Positions 27,523-36,084 of a stretch of 45,264 nucleotides of DNA are shown piece by piece. The position numbers were made by a program, and so were the translations under genes. Source of the DNA: Chloroflexota bacterium. GTDB lineage: Bacteria; Chloroflexota; Anaerolineae; Anaerolineales; UBA4823. The stretch covers positions 1 through 45,264 of the forward strand of contig JAUWPO010000004.1 in the NCBI GenBank assembly GCA_030611505.1, read 5' to 3'. The notes under the pieces are model-generated. The model did not search any database. It saw nothing but the letters and a program-made list of their open reading frames with translations, and had not been told where the DNA came from. Position 1 is the first letter of the stretch. Every line of letters starts with the position of its first letter.

Positions 27523-28554
27523 ATGACTCTTCCGGTTGGCAAACTCCCTGCTAAAATTTTAGCTGGGCTCTTGGAACGGATCCCCCTAAACGACCCACGA
27601 GTTTTAGTCGGTCCCGGTATAGGGTTGGATTGTGCCGTGATTGAAATCGGAGAAACCCTCCTGGTCTTCAAATCCGATCCTATCACATTTGCCACAGAAG
27701 AGATTGGTTGGTACGCTGTCCATGTCAACGCCAACGATATTGCTACAACCGGCGCAGTACCGCGCTGGATGTTGACAACCCTGCTGCTCCCCGAAGGGCT
27801 AACCACCCCAGAAGTTGCGGAGCAGATTCACGACCAGATTACGGCATCCTGTGAAGAGATTGGTGTCACGATCATAGGTGGGCACACCGAGATCACGTAT
27901 GGTCTGGACCGCCCCATCCTGGTCGGAACAATGATCGGAGAAGTCAACCGCGACGAATTGGTAACCCCACGCGGTGCTCAACCAGGAGACCGCATCCTGT
28001 TGACAAAGGGCGTCCCTATTGAGGCTACTGCCATTTTGGCACACGAATTCACTCGTGATTTATTATCAGTGCTGGGCAAAACTGAAATAGAGACAGCGAG
28101 AGATTACCTTAAACAACCTGGGATCAGTGTTCTGCGAGATGCAAGGATCGCTTTAAGAACCGGAAAAGTCACCGCCATGCACGATCCAACTGAAGGTGGG
28201 CTGTACGCAGCACTTTGGGAGCTGTCCGAAGCCAGCCAGCAATCATTGTGGATTGACCCTTCCACTGTGCCGGTATCGTCATTATCGGGGCGTATCTGCC
28301 AGGCAATGGGTATCGATCCCTTAGGAGCTATCGCCTCGGGCGCTTTGCTGTTGACCACAATTCCAAAGGATGCCCAAAGGATCAGGAACTCGATATCAGA
28401 TGCCGGCATTCTATGCGCTGAAATAGGTTATGTGATGACGGCAGACGAATTCCATGCAACCCGCCGTCCAGCGGTCTGGTCCCCAACTGCTGGAGGTCTT
28501 CAACCCCTGCCCTATCCGGAGCGTGATGAAATCGCATCTCTTTTCTCTGATTAA
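27523..28554 (+). CDS. HypE/AIR-synthase-related protein
   Basis: A 343-residue protein of the AIR-synthase superfamily (HypE, ThiL, SelD, PurM). It has the ATP-binding LDCAVIEIGETLLVFKSDP stretch, the AVHVNANDIATTGAVPRWML helix and IIGGHTEITYGLDRP, and C-terminal MHDPTEGGLYAALWELSEAS, the DPTEGG loop of HypE-type proteins. The HypE C-terminal cysteine tail is not present, and no hydrogenase genes are in the window, so hydrogenase maturation is doubtful. It probably catalyses an ATP-dependent activation. The tandem adenosine-kinase-like gene suggests a nucleotide-linked role. Confidence 0.8.
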   Translation: MTLPVGKLPAKILAGLLERIPLNDPRVLVGPGIGLDCAVIEIGETLLVFKSDPITFATEEIGWYAVHVNANDIATTGAVPRWMLTTLLLPEGLTTPEVAEQIHDQITASCEEIGVTIIGGHTEITYGLDRPILVGTMIGEVNRDELVTPRGAQPGDRILLTKGVPIEATAILAHEFTRDLLSVLGKTEIETARDYLKQPGISVLRDARIALRTGKVTAMHDPTEGGLYAALWELSEASQQSLWIDPSTVPVSSLSGRICQAMGIDPLGAIASGALLLTTIPKDAQRIRNSISDAGILCAEIGYVMTADEFHATRRPAVWSPTAGGLQPLPYPERDEIASLFSD

Positions 28555-28741
28555 CATAAATTGACCAGATATTTTTTGAAGGCAAGTGGAAAATTTCTAC
28601 TACCCGATTCTGCTATCGTATGGAATAATTCCTCTTATAATCTATGGACAGGTAAATTGAATTAGGATAACATGAGCTTACTAATCGAATAATCGCTGTG
28701 CGATTTTAGAGTGGTTCTATTTATACAAAACTGGGCATATC

Positions 28742-29653
28742 ATGGAAACACAATCAGCCGATGTTCCTCTATTAAGAAGGGCGATCATCGATGATATTTT
28801 TAAAAGTCTTGGACCTTCGGGACAGGGACTACCCCGCAAATTCTTAACGCCTTTCGTCTGGCCGTCTGCACATCAATTCTCAAAACTTGCCGCCAGTTTT
28901 GATCAAATTGTGGAGCGCACAGACAGCATCTGTGAAGCGATGCGCCAGATACTGCCGCGCTTTGTGAATGACGTTAATATCTATGGAGCAGAAAAAATAC
29001 CTCAGGATGGACCTTTGCTGATCATATCCAACCACCCAGGCTCATTTGACGAATTCGTGATTGCATCAAGCCTTCCCCGGGATGATCTCAACATCGTCGC
29101 CGGTGGTTTTCCATTTCTGCGAAAACTACCTAATACCCGCCGGCACTTGATCTTCACGAGCGACGATCTCCACGACAGGGTCTATGTAGTGCGCGATATT
29201 ATCAGAAAATTGGAAAAAGGGATTTCCCTGCTCATCTTCCCCAGCGGCATGGTCGATCCTGATCCTGCCATTCTACCCGGCGCAAAGGCGGCTCTGGAAA
29301 CCTGGTCACGCAGCGTTGAATTGATCCTGCACCGGGTTCCCCAATCACAAGTCGTGGTTACCATGGTCAGCGGTGTACTTTCCCCTTACGTAATGAATCA
29401 CCGATTTGTAAAATTCTTTAAAGATATCCGTAAACAACAAAAGGTAGCGGAAGCAATCCAGCTTATGCAGCAAATGTTTTCCCCCCAAAAATACAACCTG
29501 ATCCCTAAGATTTCTTTCGAAGAGCCATTTACGACCTCAGAACTAAAAAGTGGAATGGACTCGCCGCAAATTATGCAATCTATAATTGAAATAGCCCAAC
29601 GATCTCTTGACAGCCATATGTCTATCACAACACCCTTACATGGAACTCAGTAA
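28742..29653 (+). CDS. PlsC-like acyltransferase family protein
   Basis: A 303-residue protein with the glycerophosphate acyltransferase motif ISNHPGSFDEF (His98, Asp103, HX4D) and a second block LIFPSGMVDPDPAILPGAKA, standing in for FPEGT. About 60 residues at the N-terminus precede the catalytic domain. It likely acylates a phospholipid precursor or another acceptor at the membrane face. A short PPGS-like C-terminal extension follows. It stands alone between HypE-like and class II aldolase genes. The upstream gap of 187 bases shows only a weak TATAAT (28636-28641). Confidence 0.75.
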   Translation: METQSADVPLLRRAIIDDIFKSLGPSGQGLPRKFLTPFVWPSAHQFSKLAASFDQIVERTDSICEAMRQILPRFVNDVNIYGAEKIPQDGPLLIISNHPGSFDEFVIASSLPRDDLNIVAGGFPFLRKLPNTRRHLIFTSDDLHDRVYVVRDIIRKLEKGISLLIFPSGMVDPDPAILPGAKAALETWSRSVELILHRVPQSQVVVTMVSGVLSPYVMNHRFVKFFKDIRKQQKVAEAIQLMQQMFSPQKYNLIPKISFEEPFTTSELKSGMDSPQIMQSIIEIAQRSLDSHMSITTPLHGTQ

Positions 29654-29660
29654 ATCCGAT

Positions 29661-30413
29661 TCACATCTGGCGCTGTCGCAGCTTTTCATCCAGTCGGTCA
29701 GCAAACCGATCGACCTGTTCAGCAGATAGATAACTCGGTCCTCCGAGCGCATACGTTCCGAGGATGATCCTGGCCCATTTTTCCGCCAACAGCGTGATGT
29801 TCAGCGCCTGTTGAGCTGTTTGCCCCAATGCGACCAACCCGTGATTGACCATCAGCAGCATTTTAGGCGCTACACCATATTCATGTTTATATTCTTGCAG
29901 AGAATCCTGAACCGCTTCTGCCAGCGCAAACCCTGGATCGACATAGGGTACAACTGCCGGCGCTGTGCCACAAACCGGGATCGGTTCGGGGAAGATGTGA
30001 CGCTGGAACGGGCTGGCGCCCATCTGGCTGCAAAGGATGGACAAAACTGCACTTGGATGGGTGTGCGCAATAAATGTTGCTTCCGTATCTTGCAAACAGA
30101 TAGCGTGTAAAAACGTCACCACCGAAGGTTGGCGCATATTTTCTCCCACCAGCGAATCCTTCAATCCGTGGAAAATCTGCTCCTCGGATGGATCCTTCAA
30201 AGCCGCTAAATCCATCACAACCTCATACCGCACTCTGGTGAAGCCTGAACGGTCAATCGTCGCCATATTACTGCCCGACGCCTTTACCCAGAAGGTGCCG
30301 TCCCCGCAATCTGCGCTCAAGTTTCCTTCCCCCAGAATCGCTAATTGACGTTCTTCCGTCCCCAATTCGTGAGACAATTGAATTAATTCATCTAAGATCG
30401 CATCTACATCCAT
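29661..30413 (-). CDS. Class II aldolase/adducin family protein
   Basis: A 250-residue zinc enzyme of the FucA/AraD/adducin class. It shows LGEGNLSADCGDGTFWVKAS with a phosphate-binding GN.S pattern, the metal ligands AHTHP (His117, His119) and a later MVNHGLVALG histidine. Such enzymes split or epimerise sugar phosphates with a dihydroxyacetone-phosphate-like fragment. The specific substrate is unknown. It ends the minus-strand unit that starts with the SorC regulator and is preceded by a cupin gene, 13 bases away. Confidence 0.85.
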   Translation of the reverse strand: MDVDAILDELIQLSHELGTEERQLAILGEGNLSADCGDGTFWVKASGSNMATIDRSGFTRVRYEVVMDLAALKDPSEEQIFHGLKDSLVGENMRQPSVVTFLHAICLQDTEATFIAHTHPSAVLSILCSQMGASPFQRHIFPEPIPVCGTAPAVVPYVDPGFALAEAVQDSLQEYKHEYGVAPKMLLMVNHGLVALGQTAQQALNITLLAEKWARIILGTYALGGPSYLSAEQVDRFADRLDEKLRQRQM

Positions 30414-30426
30414 AGCTATCCCTGGT

Positions 30427-30798
30427 TTAGATATTTGCCGTAATCACGCAGATAAAACCCAGCGGCTCATCTGCGATGTTGGTGAATTGGTGCAGGTCAT
30501 TTCCTGCTACAAAAACCGCATCCAGAGGCTCCAACGTCACGAACTCCTCGTTCAATTGGACTTTTGCCTTCCCCTGCAGGATTATCACTCCGTGTTCGTG
30601 CGTGTGTCTTTCCAACCGGCTGTGACCGCCCGGTTCGATCTGAAAATAGCGCATGACGAAGTTCGGTGCTCCATCAGGCTTACCGACAAGAACTCGCTTA
30701 ATCGCTCCATGAACGCCTTCAGCTTCATAAATCTCGGCAGGAACGCCTTCCCAATCGTAATCATTCCCCGATCCAATAAATCGATGTACAGAACCCAT
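30427..30798 (-). CDS. Cupin-domain protein
   Basis: A 123-residue single-domain cupin. The metal-binding first motif is HSRLERHTHEHGVIILQGKA and the second is DAVFVAGNDLHQFTNI. No other domain is visible. It could be a sugar isomerase or a small-molecule sensor, and it sits just before the class II aldolase gene. The GAGGT Shine-Dalgarno precedes the ATG at 30798. Confidence 0.8.
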   Translation of the reverse strand: MGSVHRFIGSGNDYDWEGVPAEIYEAEGVHGAIKRVLVGKPDGAPNFVMRYFQIEPGGHSRLERHTHEHGVIILQGKAKVQLNEEFVTLEPLDAVFVAGNDLHQFTNIADEPLGFICVITANI

Positions 30799-30867
30799 TT
30801 TATTTTTACCTCGCTTCTAAATTTCCATGATACACAACCCAATATATACTAATGAGATTATATGCGA

Positions 30868-31077
30868 TTAGACAATAAATTGGCTGAGATACTCCTTTAC
30901 AACCTCTGTTGAAGGCAGTCCTAATGCCGCCCGAGCGATTTCCCCCCATTTCTTCAGCTCCAGATTGCGAATAACTTGCTTCACCACCGGAATTGAGGTC
31001 GGCGCCATACTGAACTCATCCAGACCCAAACCGAGCAAAAGCGGTGTGGCTAGAGGATCTCCTATTTTGTTCGCCAT
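30868..31077 (-). pseudogene. C-terminal fragment of phosphotransferase enzyme I (ptsI remnant)
   Basis: The 69-residue frame MANKIGDPLATPLLLGLGLD, followed by EFSMAPTSIPVVKQVIRNLE, matches the last part of PTS enzyme I (PtsI). The full-length protein is about 570 residues and has a GExAGD-type start to this region with a catalytic Cys just before it. Here the preceding part is gone and the region opens with MANKIGD instead. It lies 26 bases after the E2 gene. It is most likely a decayed remnant of a PTS gene lost from this locus; a stand-alone small protein cannot be excluded. Confidence 0.65.
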
Positions 31078-31103
31078 TTTTAAAATCTTATACCTTTTAT
31101 TCT

Positions 31104-32465
31104 CTAGTATAGAAGTAAGTCCGGCGTTTCAATTGCCCCAACCAAATCTGCCAGGAATTTGGCTGCTGTAACACCGTCAATCACTCTATGATCTGCTGAC
31201 AGGGTCATAGCCATCATCGGTCGGACAGCGATTTCGTCTTGCTCATTGATCACAACCGGCGTGCGTACCACGTTGCCTACCGCGAGCAGAGCGCTCTCCG
31301 GTGGGTTGATCACGGCTCTGAACTGGTTGATCCCGAACATACCTAAGTTTGAGATGGTAAACGTTGCACCTTTGACTTCGTCCAGAGTTAATGAACTATC
31401 CCTGGCGCGCTGAGTGAGGTCCTTCAGCTCGGCGTTAATTTGACTCACGGTTTTCCGGTCAGCATTACGGATCACAGGCACGATCAGCCCATCCTGTATT
31501 GCTGTAGCAATGCCGATGTTGAAACCATTCCAGAGGTAAATCGTTTCTTCGATTAACGAGGCGTTGATATACGGATGTCTGGTCAACGCCCAGGCTACTA
31601 TGCGAACCAGCAAAGCCGTTATCGAAACCCTCTTTTCATCACGTTGGGTGGCAAGCTCATTCATTCTCGCCCGAACCACCTCAAGCTGAGTCACATCAAC
31701 CCCAACTGTCAGCGCAATATGGGGGGCTTCCTGGAAGCTGGTCTGCATCCTTTCGGCTATCGTGCGGCGTATTCCTACAAGCGGAACCAGTTCCGCAGTT
31801 CGCTCCACCCGGCGAACCTCGGGTGCGGCTGATTCGGCGAATGCTTTTACGTCATCAGCCTGCAGCCGCCCGTATGGGCCGCTTCCATGCACCACTGCAA
31901 GATCCACGCCCAAATCGCCCGCCACCCGGCGAGCCGCCGGAGTAGCTGCGATTTTCACACGTCCAGTAAGGGATGGCGTCACTTCGATATATGCTTCTAT
32001 ATCGTCCTTCGTTACACGTCCGCCCTTAGTAGGAACTTCTGCCAGGTTGATGCCCAGAGACTGAGCCATGCGTGCTGCCACAGGTGACGCTGTCACGGGT
32101 TCTGCGCCCTCCGGTTGGACCTTGGCAGGAATTTCCTCTTCAACGACTTGTGAGGGCGCCTCTTCCGCTGGAACTGCTTCTTTTGTCATCGCAATACTCT
32201 CTGGTGGCAGATCATCCTCCGATTCGCCTCCAGCCAGAATATAAGCAATAACTGTTGTCACTGGCACAATATCCCCAGGTCCGACGCTTACCCTTGCCAG
32301 AGTGCCAGTTGCAGGGGCTGGGACTTCGATGGCGACCTTGTCCGTTTCAACCGTCAGAACGGACTCGTCCAATTCAATGTGATCCCCATCGTTTTTCAGC
32401 CATTCAACAACCGTGGCAGTTTCCTGATCCATATCGAATTTCGGCATGATAAATGGTGTTGGCAT
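31104..32465 (-). CDS. Dihydrolipoamide acyltransferase (E2) of a 2-oxoacid dehydrogenase complex
   Basis: The E2 core of a pyruvate/acetoin/branched-chain dehydrogenase complex, about 453 residues. It has one lipoyl domain with ETDKVAIEV (lipoylated Lys) and a Glu/Pro-rich linker. Then come two peripheral-subunit-binding domains in tandem (ASPVAARMAQSLGINL... and AATPAARRVAGDLGVDL...), and a catalytic domain ending with the HRVIDG motif. An ATG at 32480 exists, but GGAG at 32478-32475 overlaps it and serves the ATG at 32465, giving MPTPFIMPKFDM. No E3 gene is present in the window. Confidence 0.9.
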   Translation of the reverse strand: MPTPFIMPKFDMDQETATVVEWLKNDGDHIELDESVLTVETDKVAIEVPAPATGTLARVSVGPGDIVPVTTVIAYILAGGESEDDLPPESIAMTKEAVPAEEAPSQVVEEEIPAKVQPEGAEPVTASPVAARMAQSLGINLAEVPTKGGRVTKDDIEAYIEVTPSLTGRVKIAATPAARRVAGDLGVDLAVVHGSGPYGRLQADDVKAFAESAAPEVRRVERTAELVPLVGIRRTIAERMQTSFQEAPHIALTVGVDVTQLEVVRARMNELATQRDEKRVSITALLVRIVAWALTRHPYINASLIEETIYLWNGFNIGIATAIQDGLIVPVIRNADRKTVSQINAELKDLTQRARDSSLTLDEVKGATFTISNLGMFGINQFRAVINPPESALLAVGNVVRTPVVINEQDEIAVRPMMAMTLSADHRVIDGVTAAKFLADLVGAIETPDLLLY

Positions 32466-32487
32466 AAATCGCAGCTCCATAAACTTT

Positions 32488-33480
32488 TTAGTATTGGTTT
32501 GAAACGATCCTTCGAATTTCTCTTTCGATATCCTGCTCTTGAGGTACGGCTGCCAGTTCTAGATTGCGGTTATAAGGGATCGGTACATCGGCTCCAGCTA
32601 GGCGGCGCATTGGGGCATCTAAATAATCAAAAGCGTGGCTGCTTGCAACAGAAGCAATGACCTCACCAGCCCAGCCTCCTGTCTGGCAAGCTTCGTGAAC
32701 GACTAAGAGCCTGCCCGTCTTGCGCACAGAATTTGTTATGGTTTCAACATCGAGAGGACGCAGTGTGCGCGGGTCAACAACTTCAGCTTCGATCCCTTCT
32801 TGAGCAAGCTTTTGCGCGGCCGCCATCGTGCGCGGTACCATGATATTACCAGCCACAACTGTGATATCGCTCCCCTCCCTCTTCACATCCGCCACCCCAA
32901 TCGGGATGGTGTATTCGCCTTCGGGAACTTCACCTTTTGTTTTATAGAGCTGCTTGTGCTCGACAAAGCAGACCGGGTTGGGATCGCGGATAGAGCTTGT
33001 GAGCAACCCTTTGGCATCATAGGGTGTGCTGGGATTTACAACCTTGATACCTGGTATGTGTATCAACAGGCTCTCGAGAGATTGCGAGTGCTGTGCAGCG
33101 GCTCCAGTTCCCGAACCTCCTGCCATGCGGATCACCATCGGTACGGTCGCTTTTCCACCAAACATGAAGCGCACTTTTGCTGCTTGATTCACTAACTGCT
33201 CCATTGTCAGTAGGATAAAATCCATGAACATGATCTCGGCGACCGGGCGCATTCCGACTAACGCCGCTCCAGTAGCTGCACCGACGATAGCGGCTTCAGA
33301 GATGGGTGTTTCTTTGACCCGCTGCTCCCCGAATTCATCCAGCAGTCCGAATGTAACTCCAAAAGCGCCGCCGTAGCGCCCTATGTCCTCCCCAAAGAGG
33401 AATACACGCTCATCCCGGATCATTTCTTCCCGTAATGCCGCCCGAAGAGCTTCAGCGTATGTTATCTCAGGCATATACAA
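32488..33480 (-). CDS. 2-oxoacid dehydrogenase E1 component, beta subunit
   Basis: A 330-residue transketolase-family subunit. It starts [20 protein letters not shown], with [14 protein letters not shown] and [20 protein letters not shown], and the C-terminal Rossmann part includes [17 protein letters not shown]. It pairs with the E1-alpha gene, whose end overlaps its start by 14 bases, to form the TPP-dependent decarboxylase. It is equally like PdhB and AcoB; the substrate (pyruvate or acetoin) is not decided by the sequence. Confidence 0.92.
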   Translation of the reverse strand: MYMPEITYAEALRAALREEMIRDERVFLFGEDIGRYGGAFGVTFGLLDEFGEQRVKETPISEAAIVGAATGAALVGMRPVAEIMFMDFILLTMEQLVNQAAKVRFMFGGKATVPMVIRMAGGSGTGAAAQHSQSLESLLIHIPGIKVVNPSTPYDAKGLLTSSIRDPNPVCFVEHKQLYKTKGEVPEGEYTIPIGVADVKREGSDITVVAGNIMVPRTMAAAQKLAQEGIEAEVVDPRTLRPLDVETITNSVRKTGRLLVVHEACQTGGWAGEVIASVASSHAFDYLDAPMRRLAGADVPIPYNRNLELAAVPQEQDIEREIRRIVSNQY

Positions 33481-34504
33481 ACTCCGTTAGGGTCTCCACA
33501 TCAGGTTCGGGAGAAGATTCGGCAAATTCCACCGCTTCGCTAACCACTTCCTGAGCATCAAGGGTAATTTTTTCAACGCCCTCTTCGGTCAAGATTCCTG
33601 CTCCTTCTAGGCGCTCCAGGAATCGGTCAATCGGATCAATCTTGCGCCATTCATCAATTTCTTCTTTTGTACGGTACAGATTTCGATCGCTCTTGGAGTG
33701 TCCAAAATAGCGGTACGTCTCGGCCTCGACCAGAACTGGACCTTCGCCGCTGCGTACATGACCAATTGCATCTTGCATGGTTTCATAGACCAGAAGCAGG
33801 TCGTTCCCATCAATGTAATGCCACGCCATTCCATAACCATTGGCGCGTTGGGCTATCGGTAGTTTTGCCGTCGCTCGGTTAACTTGCATCGACATCCCGT
33901 ACTGGTTGTTCTCGCAGACGAACAACACCGGCAATTTCCACAAAGCGGCCATATTCAGCGACTCGTGAAAGATACCCTCATTGGCAGCCCCATCCCCAAA
34001 TACGACCACAACTATTTGCTCCGCCTGCTGCATTTGGAGAGCCAGACCTACTCCAACGGCTAACGATAGTCCCCCGCCAACGATCCCATTTGCACCCAAG
34101 TTGTTGGCCTCAATATCGGCAATATGCATCGACCCGCCACGACCGCGGCAGTACCCGCCCTCTTTACCCAGAAATTCTGCCATCATGCGATTCAAGTCGG
34201 CACCTTTGGCAATAAAGTGACCGTGTCCGCGGTGGTGATTGAGGAAATAATCGTCCGGTCGTAAAGCCGTTCCCAGACCAACCGCTACCGCCTCCTGTCC
34301 CGCGGATAGGTGCATTGTGCCGTGAACTTTGCCCGCTGCGTATAATTGGTCAGCCATGCGTTCAAAGCGCCGAATTTTGCACATCATCGTATACATTTCG
34401 ATCGCTTTTTCGTTGCTCAAACCCAATCGTACTACCCGAGCGTGAAAGTCTTCATTTGAATTGTGTTCATCCTTCTTGATTTCCTGTATCGTTTTATCTG
34501 CCAT
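33467..34504 (-). CDS. 2-oxoacid dehydrogenase E1 component, alpha subunit
   Basis: A 345-residue E1-alpha. The TPP motif is visible as [19 protein letters not shown] ending at CENNQYGMS, with [20 protein letters not shown] near the N-terminus and the phosphorylation-loop-like [15 protein letters not shown]. It heads the E1-alpha, E1-beta, E2 order and follows a SorC-type regulator gene by 38 bases, all on the minus strand. A GAGGT Shine-Dalgarno precedes the ATG. Confidence 0.93.
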   Translation of the reverse strand: MADKTIQEIKKDEHNSNEDFHARVVRLGLSNEKAIEMYTMMCKIRRFERMADQLYAAGKVHGTMHLSAGQEAVAVGLGTALRPDDYFLNHHRGHGHFIAKGADLNRMMAEFLGKEGGYCRGRGGSMHIADIEANNLGANGIVGGGLSLAVGVGLALQMQQAEQIVVVVFGDGAANEGIFHESLNMAALWKLPVLFVCENNQYGMSMQVNRATAKLPIAQRANGYGMAWHYIDGNDLLLVYETMQDAIGHVRSGEGPVLVEAETYRYFGHSKSDRNLYRTKEEIDEWRKIDPIDRFLERLEGAGILTEEGVEKITLDAQEVVSEAVEFAESSPEPDVETLTEFVYA

Positions 34505-34542
34505 AAACTTTTACCTCTATCCTTCGTAATTATTTACTATTA

Positions 34543-35508
34543 TTAACTCGTCATTTCAAGTAATTGTTCAGCCGCGTTGTTGTCTGTAATGAGTATATTT
34601 ATATAACCAGCCCGTAAGGCGCCCAAAATCGGTTTTACCTTTCCAATCCCTCCAGCAACCCCCATACGATAAGGTATCGTCCGTAAATACTGCTTTCCAA
34701 TGGTGATAATCCGCTTATGGAATTCCAACTCCGGCGTCTCCCCCTCCAGATCGAAATGCCTACCGCACACATCGCCGACCATCCCCACGGTGCGCAGATC
34801 ATAGAGGTACTTTAGCGGCACATAACCGGCCTTGTAAAAGCTGGAGAATTGAGGCTCCGTGCTGCCCACCCCGACCACAGCGAGGTCGCACTGCCGAGCC
34901 AGGGTAATCGCCTCCCGAACATTATGATTTTCCAGCAAAGCCTCAGCCATCTCCGGATCATCAACAAGAAATGGGGCGTTCAGGAAGTAACCTTCACAGC
35001 CCAGCTTTTGCCCCATCCGTTGCACCAACCCTGGACCATCATAGGCGCGATTTTGAGCCCCCATTGCGCCCACGAGCTGAACAATGCGAAGCGGTATTGG
35101 TTCATCAGGTTCCACTGCATCCACAACAGCGCTTACCGCCGTACCCCAGGATAAACCCAGCACCATATCAGGAGCAAGCATCTCTTTTAACACTGCTGCA
35201 CCGGCACTGCCCAATCGTTGGAGAAGCTGCTGGTTGTCCTCACTGCTGTCAGTCAAAACGTAAGCCCGGTGAAGATTAAATTGACTGATTAAACTTTCTT
35301 CCATGAAACGATCGCTTGTAAGTGGGCGGTTAATGCGAATCTCGACAACGTTCTTTTTCCTGGCTTCAGATAACATGCGCGAAACCATCGACCGGTCAAC
35401 CCCAATTTGGTCCGCAATCTGGGTCTGGTTCAGACCCTGGTTGTAGTACATCTCCCCCACGTCTGCCAGAAGATCAGATCGTTCGCGAGATATTTTTTGT
35501 ACACCCAA
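34543..35508 (-). CDS. SorC/DeoR-family sugar-responsive transcriptional regulator
   Basis: A SorC-type regulator with an N-terminal helix-turn-helix (LNQTQIADQIGVDRSMVSRM) and a C-terminal sugar-phosphate-binding domain (DMVLGLSWGTAVSAVVDAV, and AVVGVGSTEPQFSSFY). I use the TTG at 35508, ten bases after a GGGGAGG Shine-Dalgarno; the frame extends to another TTG at 35538. It lies at the head of the dehydrogenase unit and probably controls it. Two TCACnnATGTG sites overlap its own promoter, consistent with autoregulation. Confidence 0.88.
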   Translation of the reverse strand: MGVQKISRERSDLLADVGEMYYNQGLNQTQIADQIGVDRSMVSRMLSEARKKNVVEIRINRPLTSDRFMEESLISQFNLHRAYVLTDSSEDNQQLLQRLGSAGAAVLKEMLAPDMVLGLSWGTAVSAVVDAVEPDEPIPLRIVQLVGAMGAQNRAYDGPGLVQRMGQKLGCEGYFLNAPFLVDDPEMAEALLENHNVREAITLARQCDLAVVGVGSTEPQFSSFYKAGYVPLKYLYDLRTVGMVGDVCGRHFDLEGETPELEFHKRIITIGKQYLRTIPYRMGVAGGIGKVKPILGALRAGYINILITDNNAAEQLLEMTS

Positions 35509-35547
35509 ATTACATTCGCCTCCCCAATTCAATGCCAAAGCCTTTAA

Positions 35548-35578
35548 TCACAAATGTGTATCATTTATCACGTATGTG
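35548..35578 (-). promoter_or_regulatory. Paired TCACnnATGTG operator sites of the SorC regulator
   Basis: TCACAAATGTG (35548-35558) and TCACGTATGTG (35568-35578) are direct copies 20 bases apart, about two helical turns. Each core is near-palindromic (CACAnnTGTG / CACnnnnGTG). They lie between the regulator's -10 and its start codon, so a bound protein would block transcription. The spacing and position support an autoregulatory operator; the identity of the binding protein is inferred. Confidence 0.6.
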
Positions 35579-35607
35579 AGTTTACCATTATCCATTTCAT
35601 AAGTCAA
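35579..35607 (-). promoter_or_regulatory. Promoter of the SorC regulator gene
   Basis: On the minus strand TTGACT (35607-35602), a 17-base spacer, and TAAACT (35584-35579) precede a predicted start near 35572. Both paired operator sites directly follow. Confidence 0.55.
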
Positions 35608-36084
35608 GCAAATTGAGTTTTTTTGACCAATCAAGAGTAGCAGTTCGTACAGAAGTAGTAAGCAAAATGTGCGCTCCCTTGCCCCCTGCTCCCAAGCTCA
35701 GACGCTCCAATCAAAATTAGTAGATAACACAATAGAGTTTGCGGGCGACAAAAATACCGCTATCACCATCGACCAGAAATAAAGCTTCCCGCAGAAATGG
35801 CTCCGGAACAAAGGGCGGTTCTGTGGGTGAAGCAGAATTATCTCCCTAAAAATCCACAACCTGAATCTCTCCTCCAAATCGAATATCCTGCCTAATTACG
35901 GTTGTGTTACATGGAACATCAATATATATAAAAATTTTTTATACCATATGGATACACATTTTTCGGTTTTTTGGGGCCTGAAAAACCACCGAATATTGAC
36001 TAACTACTAAAGACTATTGGACAGAAATTTTCTCACCACCTGTGTTACGATAAACTTAATTATTAAAAGGAGCTATTGCTATAA

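Larger units (their letters stand above)
35539..36084. other. 546-base gap between SorC regulator and hexulose-phosphate synthase remnant
   Basis: The left part holds the SorC promoter and paired sites (35548-35607). On the minus strand an open stretch of about 43 codons (roughly 35845 down to a stop at 35717) reads like the end of a protein (e.g. PTEPPFVPEPFLREALFLVD then GDSGIFVARKLYCVIY) but has no visible start. It could be a remnant or chance. Near the right end an A/T-rich inverted repeat (TATAAAAA / TTTTTTATA, 35927-35943) and the sequence just before the next gene's AAAGGAG are seen. No clear plus promoter. Confidence 0.4.

Noticed and set aside
27523-28554. Functional HypE for hydrogenase maturation
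   Set aside because: The HypE C-terminal cysteine tail is not seen and no hydrogenase or other hyp gene occurs in the window.
35927-35943. A/T-rich inverted repeat as a terminator or origin element
   Set aside because: It is a simple A/T palindrome without GC pairs, and no DnaA-box cluster or dnaA/dnaN gene is nearby.
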